A DNA stretch of 29,817 nucleotides from DATDMG01 sp036518955. GTDB lineage: Bacteria > Actinomycetota > Actinomycetes > Actinomycetales > Kineosporiaceae. This document shows positions 16,313-23,932 of the stretch, piece after piece (the stretch's first letter is position 1; each line of letters begins with the position of its first letter). The position numbers and the translations under genes were made by a program. Under the pieces are notes generated by a model. It was not told the origin of the DNA. It saw only the letters and a program-made list of their open reading frames with translations, and searched no databases. The DNA lies in assembly GCA_036518955.1 (NCBI GenBank), contig DATDMG010000186.1, positions 1 through 29,817 on the forward strand, read 5' to 3'.

Positions 16313-16384
16313 AGCTCGCGGGTGGGTCGACGAACGCGGCCACGGCTGGCAGGTGTTGGTCGCCGGTGCCCGTCGAGCCGGACG

Positions 16385-17056
16385 TCAGCACGCTGAGCCG
16401 TGGACGTGTGCCGCCAGGAGCCGCCCGGGTTCGGCGGGGTCGGTGTGCCCGATCCGGACCAGGCCGTTGACCCACTGGTGGTCGGTCATCCCCGGGTTGT
16501 GGGTGGTGGATCCGTCAGGCCAGAAGATCTGGGGGCTTCCCTGGATCGGAAGTGTCCTGCTGAGCCGGTAGTCCTCGGCGACGTCGGCGCGGGTCGGCGT
16601 CGTCATCCAGGTGTCGTGGATGCGCTGGGGATCGATGCCGGGATCCAGGTCGTGCGCGAGGTCGAGGGCTCGTTGCAGCCCGGCCTGGATGCTCACGTCC
16701 ACGCCGTCCCGGAAGAACGCCAGACGCAGGGCGTAGTCGACCTCCTCGGCCGCCCTGACGCCCTGGGCGTGTCGGGCGGCCGCCACGAGCTCGAAGGCGG
16801 GCAGGAAGGTCGACGGCCAGGAGTCGCCGGCGAAGGCGTTGAACAGGTCGGGCTCGTGGCTGGCCAGGGCCGCGGTCTCGGTCGTGACGATCTCGTGCGG
16901 CGTACCCCGGCCGTTCACCCACTCCAGGGGCCACGCGCGCGGGACCAGGACCACCTCCAGGCCGAGTCGCTCACGAGCCACGCGGAGCCGATGGACCGTG
17001 ATCAAGGCCCAGGGGCAGTGCAGGTCCGACCAGATGTCAATCTCCACCGACGTCAT
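16385..17056 (-). CDS. DsbA-family thioredoxin-fold protein with a CPWA active site
   Basis: A 223-residue protein of the DsbA/FrnE/2-hydroxychromene-2-carboxylate isomerase superfamily. The thioredoxin strand is followed by WSDLHCPWA, where only Cys14 of the usual CxxC remains. The C-terminal part has RTLPIQGSPQIFWPDG, with the family cis-proline. A single-cysteine site rules out classical dithiol oxidase activity and resembles members that use glutathione-like thiols or act as isomerases. An ATG at 17074 would add six residues; 17056 is preferred because GGGAG precedes it. It converges on the amine oxidase gene and diverges from the gamma-glutamyltransferase gene. No signal peptide is present, so it is probably cytosolic. 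Confidence 0.85.
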   Translation of the reverse strand: MTSVEIDIWSDLHCPWALITVHRLRVARERLGLEVVLVPRAWPLEWVNGRGTPHEIVTTETAALASHEPDLFNAFAGDSWPSTFLPAFELVAAARHAQGVRAAEEVDYALRLAFFRDGVDVSIQAGLQRALDLAHDLDPGIDPQRIHDTWMTTPTRADVAEDYRLSRTLPIQGSPQIFWPDGSTTHNPGMTDHQWVNGLVRIGHTDPAEPGRLLAAHVHGSAC

Positions 17057-17119
17057 GCACCAAGGATCTCCCATCGTCGTCGTTCAGCCGGACCGACCCG
17101 CTGCCCCTGGCCCGATCCG

Positions 17120-17125
17120 TATGAT
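17120..17125 (+). promoter_or_regulatory. Predicted -10 box of the gamma-glutamyltransferase gene
   Basis: TATGAT, one base from the TATAAT consensus, 18 bp before the ATG at 17144. A start site near 17132 would give a leader of only about 12 nt with no clear ribosome site. No good -35 box lies 17 bp upstream. It sits in the 87-bp gap to the divergent DsbA-like gene. Confidence 0.4.
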
Positions 17126-17143
17126 TTGCGCAAGTATGCCTGA

Positions 17144-19003
17144 ATGATGTTCACTCGACGGGGCCTCGTCGCCGGGCTGGCCGGCGCACCCTTGTTGATC
17201 GTCGGCTTGCTCACCGCCGCGCCGCGAGCGGCCCGAGCGGACGCCGCGCCGCCGCCACGTTCGCCGCTGGCGGTCGGCACCGGCGGTGCGGTCGCCAGTG
17301 TCGACCCCGATGCGTCCCGGATCGGGGTCGAGGTCCTCAGGGAGGGTGGCAACGCCGCGGACGCCGCGATCGCCGCCGCGGCGGCCCTCGGCGTCACCGA
17401 GCCCTATTCCTCCGGCGTCGGCGGTGGCGGCTACCTCGTCTACCGCGAGGCGCGCACGGGCCGCGTCGTCACGATCGACGGCCGGGAGATCGCCCCGGCG
17501 TCCTTCACCCCGACCGTCTTCACCGGGGCGTCCGGTGCCCCGCTGGACTTCGCCACGGTCGTGTCCTCGGGGCTGTCGGTGGGCGCGCCCGGGACCCCTG
17601 CGCTCTGGGACCTCGCCACCCGACGGCTCGGCACGTGGCCGCTCGGCCGTCTGCTCGCTCCCGCCGAGAAGTTGGCGCGCGACGGCTTCGTCGTGGACCC
17701 GACGTTCGCCGCACAGTCCGCAGCGAACGCCGACCGGTTCCGGAGGTTCCCGGCCACCGCCGCCCTCTTCCTGCCCGGTGGGGCTCCGCCCGCCGTGGGC
17801 AGCATCTTCCGCAACCCGGATCTGGCCCAGACCTACGAGATCCTCCGTCGCCAGGGTGTGGACGCCGTGTATCACGGCGCACTCGGCCGCGCGATCGTCG
17901 CGGCGGAAGCCCACCCGGCCACCGCTCCCGGTGTCACCGTCCTCCCGGGGCAGCTCACGCTCGCGGACCTGGCCGCCTACCGGCCGGTGCAGCCGGCCCC
18001 GACGCACCTGCGCTACCACGACCTCGACGTCTACGGGATGGCGCCCTCGTCGTCCGGCGGGACCACGGTCGGCGAAGCACTGAACCTGCTGGAGGCCTAC
18101 GACCGGATCACCCGGACACCACTGGCGACGGTGGACGACGCGGCGTACCTGCACCGGCTCTCCGAGGCCTCGGCGACCGCCTTCGCCGACCGGAACCGGT
18201 GGATCGGGTCGGTCCCCGGCGTTCCGGTGGGCGGATTGCTGGCCCGCGGCTATGCGGACGCCCGCGCCTGCGCGCTGTTCGACCCCGCGGCCGCCCACCC
18301 CCGTCCGCTGCCCTTCGGCGACCCGACGGCCGCCCGTCCCGGCGACTCGACCGGGCGTTCCGGCTGTGACCGGACGGCGCGCGGCACCGTCGCCGCCGTG
18401 GACGACGAGGGCACCACGCACCTGACCGTCGCCGACCGGTGGGGCAACGTGGCGTCCTACACCCTCACCATCGAGCAGATCGGCGGATCGGGGATCACCG
18501 TCCCCGGCTACGGGTTCCTGCTGAACAACGAGCTGACCGACTTCGACTTCACCCCCGCGGGCCCGGGCGTACCCGACCCCAACCTGCCGGGCCCGCGCAA
18601 GCGCCCCCGTTCGTCGATGAGCCCGACCGTGATCACCCGCGGTGGCGATCCGTGGCTGGCTCTGGGGTCCCCGGGCGGTGCCACGATCATCACCACCGTC
18701 CTGCAGGTCCTCACCGAGTACACCGACCGGGGCCGGTCGCTGGTCGACGCCATCGCCGCCCCCCGGCTCTCGTCCCGCAACGGCAGGGCCGAGGACGCCG
18801 AACCGGCGATCGAGGGTGGCGCGACCGGGGCGGCCCTGCGCGCGCTCGGCCACGTGCTGACCGCGAATCCCGAGATCGGCGCCGCCACCGCGGTCCGGAT
18901 CCTGCCTGCCGGCCGGTTCGAGGCGGCAGCCGAGACCAGTCGTCGCGGCGGTGGGTCCGCCCTCGTCGCCCACCCCGACGTCCACCCCGGCGGGCGCGGG
19001 TAA
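17144..19003 (+). CDS. ggt: Gamma-glutamyltransferase (exported)
   Basis: A 619-residue member of the N-terminal-nucleophile gamma-glutamyltransferase family, which cleaves gamma-glutamyl bonds of glutathione and related compounds outside the membrane. The precursor should self-cleave before Thr424 in GTTHLTVAD, which becomes the nucleophile of the small subunit. SSMSPTVI and LGSPGGATI motifs follow, and GGNAADAAIA and SGVGGGGYLVY lie in the large subunit. The N-terminus (TRRGLVAGLAGA, then a hydrophobic stretch and ARADA) looks like a signal peptide, possibly twin-arginine. Actinomycetes of this type use mycothiol rather than glutathione, so the natural substrate may be another gamma-glutamyl compound. 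It stands alone, convergent with the NYN-like gene. Confidence 0.93.
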   Translation: MMFTRRGLVAGLAGAPLLIVGLLTAAPRAARADAAPPPRSPLAVGTGGAVASVDPDASRIGVEVLREGGNAADAAIAAAAALGVTEPYSSGVGGGGYLVYREARTGRVVTIDGREIAPASFTPTVFTGASGAPLDFATVVSSGLSVGAPGTPALWDLATRRLGTWPLGRLLAPAEKLARDGFVVDPTFAAQSAANADRFRRFPATAALFLPGGAPPAVGSIFRNPDLAQTYEILRRQGVDAVYHGALGRAIVAAEAHPATAPGVTVLPGQLTLADLAAYRPVQPAPTHLRYHDLDVYGMAPSSSGGTTVGEALNLLEAYDRITRTPLATVDDAAYLHRLSEASATAFADRNRWIGSVPGVPVGGLLARGYADARACALFDPAAAHPRPLPFGDPTAARPGDSTGRSGCDRTARGTVAAVDDEGTTHLTVADRWGNVASYTLTIEQIGGSGITVPGYGFLLNNELTDFDFTPAGPGVPDPNLPGPRKRPRSSMSPTVITRGGDPWLALGSPGGATIITTVLQVLTEYTDRGRSLVDAIAAPRLSSRNGRAEDAEPAIEGGATGAALRALGHVLTANPEIGAATAVRILPAGRFEAAAETSRRGGGSALVAHPDVHPGGRG

Positions 19004-19100
19004 CTCCGCCCGCAGCAGGTGATCGACGTCCACTTCGTCGACCCGGTGCCGGTACCGTCCCGCCGTCCGGAACGCCCCCGCACGGCCGAGCGGGCCGATC

Positions 19101-19610
19101 TCAGGCGACGCGCAGCTCGTCCGCCACCCGGACCAGGGCGCGGGCGGTGGCGAGCCGCGGTTGGGTGATGAGCACCACCCGGCGGACTCCCGGTAGGTCC
19201 GCGACGGCGCGGAAGTAGTGGTCGTTGCTCGCCACCACGACCTCGCAGTCGCCCTCCTGGGCGAAGCGACGGGCGGCCTGGATCAGCGCACGGTCGGCGG
19301 CGTTGGGTCGGTTGCCGCACCGGGTGTGGACGTGCACCCCGGCCCGCCGCAGCAGGCTGTCGAGCCGGGTGTGCTGGCTGGCCGCCGAGGCGGCCACGAT
19401 CCGGTCCACCGGTCCGGCCGCGCGGAGCACGGCGCGGAGCCGGGTCATGGCGCGCACCTGCCGACGTGAGCTGGGGCAGACGTTCTCCACGTCCAGGATG
19501 AGCAGCCGACGCGCGGGCGTGGCCGGGTCGGGAGCGTCGAGCCGCTCCCAGCTGAGGTCGTCGTCGCAACCGAACCAGTCGACGCCGCCCCAGATCGGGG
19601 GTATGTCCAT
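19101..19610 (-). CDS. NYN/PIN-like domain protein (putative ribonuclease)
   Basis: A 169-residue protein in which LLILDVENV (residues 36-44) supplies the first acidic residues of a NYN-type PIN fold (Asp40, Asn43). NAADRALIQAARRF supplies another Asp, and EVVVASNDHYFRAVADL carries the SND motif typical of these domains. The family is Mg-dependent RNA-cleaving or RNA-binding proteins. The N-terminus VDWFGCDDDLSWERLD is of unknown meaning. The ATG at 19610 has no convincing ribosome site, and upstream DNA looks coding in other frames, so the true start, or an upstream frameshift, is uncertain (see 19611-19843). Confidence 0.7.
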   Translation of the reverse strand: MDIPPIWGGVDWFGCDDDLSWERLDAPDPATPARRLLILDVENVCPSSRRQVRAMTRLRAVLRAAGPVDRIVAASAASQHTRLDSLLRRAGVHVHTRCGNRPNAADRALIQAARRFAQEGDCEVVVASNDHYFRAVADLPGVRRVVLITQPRLATARALVRVADELRVA

Positions 19611-19843
19611 GCCATCAGCAGCGCCGCCTCGCCGTCGGGTACGGCAACCTCGCCGCATCGGGCGGGGCCGCGCGAGACGAGGGCGCTGCCCTCCTCCTCG
19701 TTCCGGATCAGAACACAGTGTCGATCGATGATCTCGATCCGACATCCTCTTCGGCTCCGGCGCGCGCCGGCTGGAGCCGGGCTGCGCGGGCCGTCGCCGC
19801 CCAGTGTGACACACCGGCCTCGCTCCGGGACGCGCCGGGCCGA
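19611..19843 (-). other. Coding-like region in shifting frames, possible broken N-terminus or small genes
   Basis: No intact gene is assigned here. On the minus strand three coding-like segments follow one another in different frames. First, a GTG at 19812, with GAGG 5 bp upstream, opens a 34-codon frame that stops at 19708. Second, in another frame from about 19738 to 19600, codons mostly end in G or C and give a protein-like sequence (IEIIDRHCVLIRNEEEGSA and onward to LLMAWTYP), but no start codon is visible. Third, the NYN-like frame begins at 19610. Each change is the same size (net -1 or +2). This could be a decayed or sequencing-frameshifted longer gene, or small overlapping genes. Confidence 0.35.
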
Positions 19844-19889
19844 CCACGATAGCTCAGGTCGAACTGATGTTCGATCTGAGCTATCGTGG
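19844..19889. promoter_or_regulatory. 46-bp near-perfect palindrome, candidate bidirectional promoter/operator
   Basis: Two 21-bp arms (19844-19864 and 19869-19889) differ at one position and surround the 4-bp loop TGAT. It sits between minus-strand coding-like DNA and the small plus-strand gene at 19934. Each arm ends in TATCGT reading outward (19882-19887 on plus, 19846-19851 on minus), each with TCGAAC exactly 17 bp upstream in the opposite arm, so the symmetry may encode two overlapping divergent promoters. A strong operator or an RNA hairpin are other readings. Confidence 0.6.
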
Positions 19890-19933
19890 CGGCGGGTCGA
19901 GCCGGTCCGTGCCGCCGACCCCCGGAGTGCCCG

Positions 19934-20191
19934 ATGCCCGCCGTGCCCCGCGTCCGTCATGTCCTGCCCAGTGGTCCGGTGACCCGTGCCGTCGAGCCGG
20001 TACCGGTCGTCGCGCTGATCACTTGGCGTGACGGGAAGGTCACCCCTGAGGACGCCGCGGCCCTCGCCTGGACGCGCGGCGAGGTGCTGGTGGCGTGGAC
20101 GACGCCGTGGGGCACCCCGTACCAGGTCTGGGTACCGGCGGCGCACGTCCAGCGCCGGCCCGGCACCCCATCGTCACTGCGCCGACCGTGA
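19934..20191 (+). CDS. Small hypothetical protein
   Basis: An 85-residue protein with no recognised family. The central part (VVALITWRDGKVTPEDAAA, then AWTRGEVLVAW and TPYQVWVPAAHVQRR) reads like a compact folded domain with alternating beta strands, and the charged basic tail may bind nucleic acid. The frame is GC-rich at third positions, and the ATG has GGAG 6 bp upstream. The candidate promoter in the palindrome lies about 45 bp before the start. The in-frame sequence upstream of the ATG overlaps the palindrome and is not included. No signal peptide or membrane helix is visible. The function is unknown. Confidence 0.6.
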   Translation: MPAVPRVRHVLPSGPVTRAVEPVPVVALITWRDGKVTPEDAAALAWTRGEVLVAWTTPWGTPYQVWVPAAHVQRRPGTPSSLRRP

Positions 20192-20316
20192 GGTCTCCGG
20201 GCGACGTCGCCCGGCCCGCCCTGGGTCCGGTCCTGGTCCGGTCCGAGGTGCGGACCGCCGGGCGACGTCCGGCCGGCCCGGGCCGCGCGAGCCCTCGCGC
20301 TCCGGCGGAGCGCGGC

Positions 20317-20322
20317 TAGGCT
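20317..20322 (+). promoter_or_regulatory. Leaderless -10 box of the MarR-family gene
   Basis: TAGGCT followed by exactly 6 bp and then the ATG at 20329. This spacing places the transcription start on the first base of the start codon, the actinobacterial leaderless arrangement, and explains why no ribosome site is visible. Confidence 0.55.
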
Positions 20323-20328
20323 CAGCTG

Positions 20329-20901
20329 ATGACGGATCCGCGCGGTCCACGCGGTGTTCGACGTTCGAGGACGGCGAGACCGGATGGCCTGTCGTCCGCT
20401 GCCCGGGGGGCAGGGTGCGGGCCCGGGGGCCCCCCGGATCCCGACGACGTCCACGCCTGCGCAGAGGTGGTGCTGCGGGCGTCGCGGGCCCTGCTCCAGG
20501 TGATGGCCACCTCGCTGGCGCCGGCCCTGGAGCGGGTGACCGTGTCCCAGTTCCGTGCGCTCGTGCTGCTGTCCGCCCTCGGCCCGACCCGCATCGGCGC
20601 GCTCGCCGAGCGGCTCGGGGTGCACCAGTCGACGTTCACCCGGACCACCGACCGAATGGTCGAGGCCGGGATCGTGCGCCGGGTCGAGAATCCGGACAAC
20701 CGCCGGGAGGTACTCGTCGAAGCCACCGAGGTGGGCCTGGCGCACGTCCGGGAGGTCGCCTTCCGCCGTCGGGTGGAGATCGAGCACGTCGTGTCGCGGC
20801 TCGAACCGACCCAGCGGCTTGCCCTCTGCGACGCCTTGGAGGCGTTCGCCCGGGTGTCGGCGGAACCCACGCTCGAGTCCCTGGCCGTGCTCGGTGGGTG
20901 A
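20329..20901 (+). CDS. MarR-family transcriptional regulator
   Basis: A 190-residue winged-helix regulator. After a Gly/Arg-rich N-terminus of about 40 residues, the family fold runs from about 45: a helix ending in VSQFRALVLLSALG, the helix-turn-helix TRIGALAERLGVHQSTFTRTTDRMVEAG (split here at about residues 88-115), then the wing VRRVENPDNRREVLVEATEVG, and C-terminal dimerisation helices. The DNRRE wing motif (usually DRR) is typical. Such proteins usually repress nearby or stress-response genes; its target is unknown. It converges with the membrane protein gene at 20917, with only 15 bp between the stop codons. Confidence 0.9.
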   Translation: MTDPRGPRGVRRSRTARPDGLSSAARGAGCGPGGPPDPDDVHACAEVVLRASRALLQVMATSLAPALERVTVSQFRALVLLSALGPTRIGALAERLGVHQSTFTRTTDRMVEAGIVRRVENPDNRREVLVEATEVGLAHVREVAFRRRVEIEHVVSRLEPTQRLALCDALEAFARVSAEPTLESLAVLGG

Positions 20902-20916
20902 TCCAGCCGGTTCCGG

Positions 20917-21726
20917 TCAGCCCTTCGCGGTGATGTTCTTGCCGATCAGTGCCGAGTAGCCGTCTCCGGACGGCGCGAGCGAGGTCACCCAGATCAGCCA
21001 GTAGCGGTGGCTGCCCCCGCCCGTCGCGGGCAGCGTGGTCGGCCCCTTCGCCGACACGGGGGCGCCGACGCGGGCGAAGGTGTCCACGTTCGTGACCGCG
21101 GCGTCGCCCGCCCGCAGCTCCACCATGAGCGGGCCGGTCTGCGCGTCAAGGGTGATGGACTGCAGGGCGTGCGCGCTGCCGAGATCGAGTTGCAGGCCGA
21201 TCCCGGGCTTCAGGTTGCCGAACTGCGCGGAACTGTACGTCTGCGACTTCCATGATCCGTTCTGCTGGCGGAACCCGCTCCCGTCGGCCTTCGGGTCGAA
21301 GCTGGTGACCTGGGCGGAGATCGGCGCCGCGGACGCCGAGGGCGCGGGCACGGCCCGGTCGCCGGTGCCGTGCCCGGCGGTGAGCCGCTGGGCACCCACC
21401 CCGATGCCGGTGCCGGCGAGGGCGCACAGCGCCACGATGAGGGCGCGCCGCCGGGTCGACGGTGCCCCGGGCGGCCTCGACCACGTGGCGGTCGGCGGGC
21501 CGCCGCCCGGTGCCGGTTGGTGGGGTGCCGGTTGGTGGGGTGCCGGTTGGTGGGGTGCCGGCTGGTGCGGTGCCGGCTGATGGTCGCGGATCTCGGGTTG
21601 CGGGGTGGTGGCGGTCACGCCGGGGCTGAGTGCCGCCGTCCGCTCCGCGAACGTGTCGGCGGCCAGAGGTGCGGTCCCGCCGTCCGGGGATCCCCGCCGA
21701 GCATCGTCGGCCTGGTCGTGTGCCAC
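20917..21726 (-). CDS. Single-pass membrane protein with HQPAP repeats and a discoidin-like extracellular domain
   Basis: A 269-residue protein. Residues 1-90 are Pro/Ala-rich and include five tandem HQPAP units at 49-73. RRR at 92-94 precedes one membrane helix (about 95-112), so the N-terminus is cytosolic and the C-terminus outside. The exterior part (SFDPKADGSGFRQQNGSW, KPGIGLQLDLGSAHALQSI) resembles the F5/8-type carbohydrate-binding-like domains found at the ends of actinobacterial MviN and some Ser/Thr kinase proteins. Those partners often regulate cell-wall synthesis; here no kinase domain is attached. The GTG at 21726 follows GAGGGGA. It is in the same direction as cobK upstream, but the 115-bp gap and unrelated product suggest independence. 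Confidence 0.72.
   Translation of the reverse strand: MAHDQADDARRGSPDGGTAPLAADTFAERTAALSPGVTATTPQPEIRDHQPAPHQPAPHQPAPHQPAPHQPAPGGGPPTATWSRPPGAPSTRRRALIVALCALAGTGIGVGAQRLTAGHGTGDRAVPAPSASAAPISAQVTSFDPKADGSGFRQQNGSWKSQTYSSAQFGNLKPGIGLQLDLGSAHALQSITLDAQTGPLMVELRAGDAAVTNVDTFARVGAPVSAKGPTTLPATGGGSHRYWLIWVTSLAPSGDGYSALIGKNITAKG
21511..21583. repeat. 15-bp tandem repeat encoding HQPAP
   Basis: Unit TGCCGGTTGGTGGGG on the plus strand, about 4.9 copies. The first three copies (21511-21555) are identical; the fourth and partial fifth differ by a few bases. The in-frame period of 15 bp encodes HQPAP on the minus strand, so copy number can change without breaking the reading frame. Confidence 0.9.
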
Positions 21727-21841
21727 GTGCGCGATCCCCTCGTGCCGGTTGCCGGCGGCCGCGGACCCACCCGCCGCCGGTTTCGGACCAGTATCCCGGG
21801 CTCCCCAGGGATACCGCGAGCCCCGGCGCTGGTCCGTAGGG

Positions 21842-22609
21842 TCACGACGGCCACGCCGCCCGGGCGGTTCCCCGATCCGATGTGAGCCACGCCTCGGCGT
21901 CGTCCACGGTCTCCGCCACGGTGACCCCGGTCGGCAGCGGCGGCCGCTCGACGAGGACGACGGGGACGCCGAGCTCGCGGGCGGCGACCAGCTTCGCGGC
22001 CGTCAGCTCACCGCCACTGTCCCGGGTGACGAGCAGGGCCACCGCGTACCGCCGGAGCAGGGCGCGCTCGCGGTCGACCGGGAACGGCCCGCGGCCGAGA
22101 ACGACCTCGTGCCGGGGCGGCAGCGGACCCTGGACCGGTTCGATGCTGCGGACCACGTACCGGTGGCGGTCGTCGCCCGCGAACGCCACCACGTCCCGCC
22201 GCCCGAGGGTGAGCAGGACGGTGCCGTCCGGCCCGGCGGCGGCGGCGGCCGCGGCCTCGGCCGTGGACGCGACCCGCTGCCAGCGGTCGCCCGCCACCTG
22301 CCGCCAGCTCGGCCTCCGCAGGACGGCGAGGGGCACCCCGGCGGCCCGGGTCGCCGCGACCGCGTGGGCGGTGATCCGGGCCGCGAACGGATGGGTGGCA
22401 TCGATCACCCGATCGATGCCGTCGTCCAGCAGAGTGCGGCGCAGGCCCTCGACGTCCCCGAAGCCCCCGATCCGCAGCCGTCCCGGGGGCAGGCGCGGCT
22501 CGCGGAGCCGGCCCGCCAGCGAGCTGACGACGTCCAGGTCCGGATGCCCGGCGAGGCGCTCGGCGAGCGAGCGCGCCTCGCCGGTCCCGCCGAGGACCAG
22601 CACGCGCAC
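21842..22609 (-). CDS. cobK: Precorrin-6A reductase CobK
   Basis: Reduces precorrin-6A (or the cobalt form) with NADPH in the corrin-ring part of cobalamin biosynthesis. The 255-residue length is normal. The N-terminal nucleotide motif VLGGTGEARSLAERL is at about 5-19, DATHPFAARI at about 70-79, and the C-terminal half has VTRDSGGELTAAKLVAARELG followed by the family's PVVLVERPP. The start is the GTG at 22609; an in-frame ATG is not available. The promoter is the leaderless TAGGGT on the minus strand 6 bp upstream. It is divergent from cbiD. Confidence 0.95.
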   Translation of the reverse strand: MRVLVLGGTGEARSLAERLAGHPDLDVVSSLAGRLREPRLPPGRLRIGGFGDVEGLRRTLLDDGIDRVIDATHPFAARITAHAVAATRAAGVPLAVLRRPSWRQVAGDRWQRVASTAEAAAAAAAGPDGTVLLTLGRRDVVAFAGDDRHRYVVRSIEPVQGPLPPRHEVVLGRGPFPVDRERALLRRYAVALLVTRDSGGELTAAKLVAARELGVPVVLVERPPLPTGVTVAETVDDAEAWLTSDRGTARAAWPS

Positions 22610-22615
22610 GGGACG

Positions 22616-22621
22616 ACCCTA
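22616..22621 (-). promoter_or_regulatory. Leaderless -10 box of cobK
   Basis: On the minus strand TAGGGT is followed by exactly 6 bases and the GTG of cobK. The spacing is identical to that at the MarR, cbiD and pseudokinase genes and implies leaderless mRNA. No ribosome binding site is visible before the GTG. Confidence 0.55.
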
Positions 22622-22650
22622 GGACCGGCCTGCCCGCGCCCACCAGCGGG

Positions 22651-22656
22651 CAGGAT
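22651..22656 (+). promoter_or_regulatory. Possible leaderless -10 box of cbiD
   Basis: CAGGAT then exactly 6 bases to the GTG of cbiD. It differs from TANNNT at the first base only. The same bases also contain AGGA and GGAG, so a leadered transcript with a ribosome site is an alternative reading. It lies 29 bp from the opposing cobK box. Confidence 0.35.
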
Positions 22657-22662
22657 GGAGTC

Positions 22663-23772
22663 GTGCCCCCGGACGACGCAGGCGACCCCGCCCGGCGCGA
22701 CCTGCGCCGTGGCTGGACCACCGGCGCCTGTGCGACCGCGGCCACCACGGCGGCCTGGACGGCGCTGCTCACCGGCGTCTTCCCCGATCCGGTGACGATC
22801 ACCTTGCCCCGCGGCCAGACTCCGAGTTTCGCCCTGACCAGGGAGCGGCGCACGGTGGACGGTACCTTCGCCGCCGTCACCAAGGACGCCGGTGACGACC
22901 CGGACGTGACGCACGGGGCCGTCGTCGGGGCAGCGGTCCGCCGGGGCCGCCCGGGCAGTGGGGTGACGTTCGTCGCCGGGCCGGGGGTGGGAACCGTCAC
23001 CAAGCCCGGCCTGCCGGTGCCGGTGGGCGAGCCGGCGATCAACCCGGTGCCGCGCCGGATGATGACCGACGCCGTCGTGGCCGTCTCCACCCGGCTCGGT
23101 GAGACCACGGACGCCGTGGTCGAGGTGTCCGTCGAGCGCGGGGCGGAGCTGGCCCGTCACACCTGGAACCCGCGGCTGGGCATCGTCGGGGGGCTGTCCG
23201 TCCTGGGGACGACCGGGATCGTCGTCCCCTACTCGTGCTCGGCCTGGATCGACAGCATCCGCCGGGGGGTGGACGTGGCGCGCGCCGCCGGGCACCGGCA
23301 CGTCGCGGGGTGCACGGGCAGCACGTCGGAGGCCGCCGTTCGGGCCCGGTACGGGCTCGCCGACGACGCGCTGCTCGACATGGGCGACTTCGCCGGGGCG
23401 GTGCTGAAGTACCTACGCCGGCACCCGGTGCCGCGGCTCACCGTCGCCGGTGGGTTCGGCAAGCTCACCAAGCTCGCGGCCGGGCATCTCGACCTGCACT
23501 CGGGCCGGTCGCAGGTGGACCTGGGCGGGCTCGCCGCACTCGCCGCCGCCGAGGGCGCGGACCCGATCCTGGTCGCGGGCATCGGGTCGGCCCCGACCGC
23601 GCTGGCGGCCCTGCGGCTCGCCGCGGCGGCCGGCCTGCCGCTGGGCGACCTCGTCGCCGCCGGTGCCCGGCGGACGGCGCTCGACGTCCTGGCCGGCGTT
23701 CCCGTCGCCGTCGACGTCCTGGTGGTCGACCGGGACGGCGAGGTGATCGGCGTCGCGGGGATTCCCGGCTGA
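22663..23772 (+). CDS. cbiD: Cobalt-precorrin-5B C1-methyltransferase CbiD
   Basis: Catalyses S-adenosylmethionine-dependent methylation at C1 of the corrin ring. The 369-residue length fits the family. The hallmark RRGWTTGACATAATTAA lies near residues 15-31, followed by INPVPRRMM and ELARHTWNPRLGIVGGLSVLG. The C-terminal half has the glycine-rich VAGGFGKLTKLAAGH. CbiD is typical of the cobalt-early (anaerobic-type) pathway, but the neighbouring cobN and cobK belong to the cobalt-late one, so it probably substitutes here for CobF. The start is a GTG at 22663; an out-of-frame ATG just upstream is not used. An AT-richer gap and possible terminator follow. Confidence 0.95.
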   Translation: MPPDDAGDPARRDLRRGWTTGACATAATTAAWTALLTGVFPDPVTITLPRGQTPSFALTRERRTVDGTFAAVTKDAGDDPDVTHGAVVGAAVRRGRPGSGVTFVAGPGVGTVTKPGLPVPVGEPAINPVPRRMMTDAVVAVSTRLGETTDAVVEVSVERGAELARHTWNPRLGIVGGLSVLGTTGIVVPYSCSAWIDSIRRGVDVARAAGHRHVAGCTGSTSEAAVRARYGLADDALLDMGDFAGAVLKYLRRHPVPRLTVAGGFGKLTKLAAGHLDLHSGRSQVDLGGLAALAAAEGADPILVAGIGSAPTALAALRLAAAAGLPLGDLVAAGARRTALDVLAGVPVAVDVLVVDRDGEVIGVAGIPG

Positions 23773-23888
23773 TTTCTCGAGGACGATTCAATGACTTTGG
23801 GTGAGCCGGACATGAATGCCGCTCGCCTTTTTCTTTCTATCACCAACCAATAACAGTCCGTAATGGACGCCGCGAATTTCGCCCTCTA

Positions 23889-23907
23889 CGGGGCGGTCTG
23901 CCCTTTT
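23889..23907 (+). terminator. Weak intrinsic terminator candidate after cbiD
   Basis: GGGC (23891-23894) and GCCC (23900-23903) form a 4-bp stem with loop GGTCT, extended by a G-T pair and followed by TTTT. It lies about 120 bp after the cbiD stop. The stem is short for a terminator, so support is weak. Confidence 0.3.
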
Positions 23908-23932
23908 CGACCGGCGTTGGCCTGCTCATGGC

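Noticed and set aside
16313..16384. Terminator between the convergent amine oxidase and DsbA-like genes
   Set aside because: Only short imperfect complementarities are visible and there is no T-tract.
17084..19033. Minus-strand open frame of 649 codons
   Set aside because: Antisense to gamma-glutamyltransferase, which has all its catalytic motifs on the plus strand.
19004..19100. Terminator between gamma-glutamyltransferase and the NYN-like gene
   Set aside because: Small inverted matches such as CGACG/CGTCG exist, but no stable stem followed by T residues.
21511..21583. Possible CRISPR-like repeats
   Set aside because: The 15-bp units are directly tandem with no spacers and are in frame with a coding sequence.
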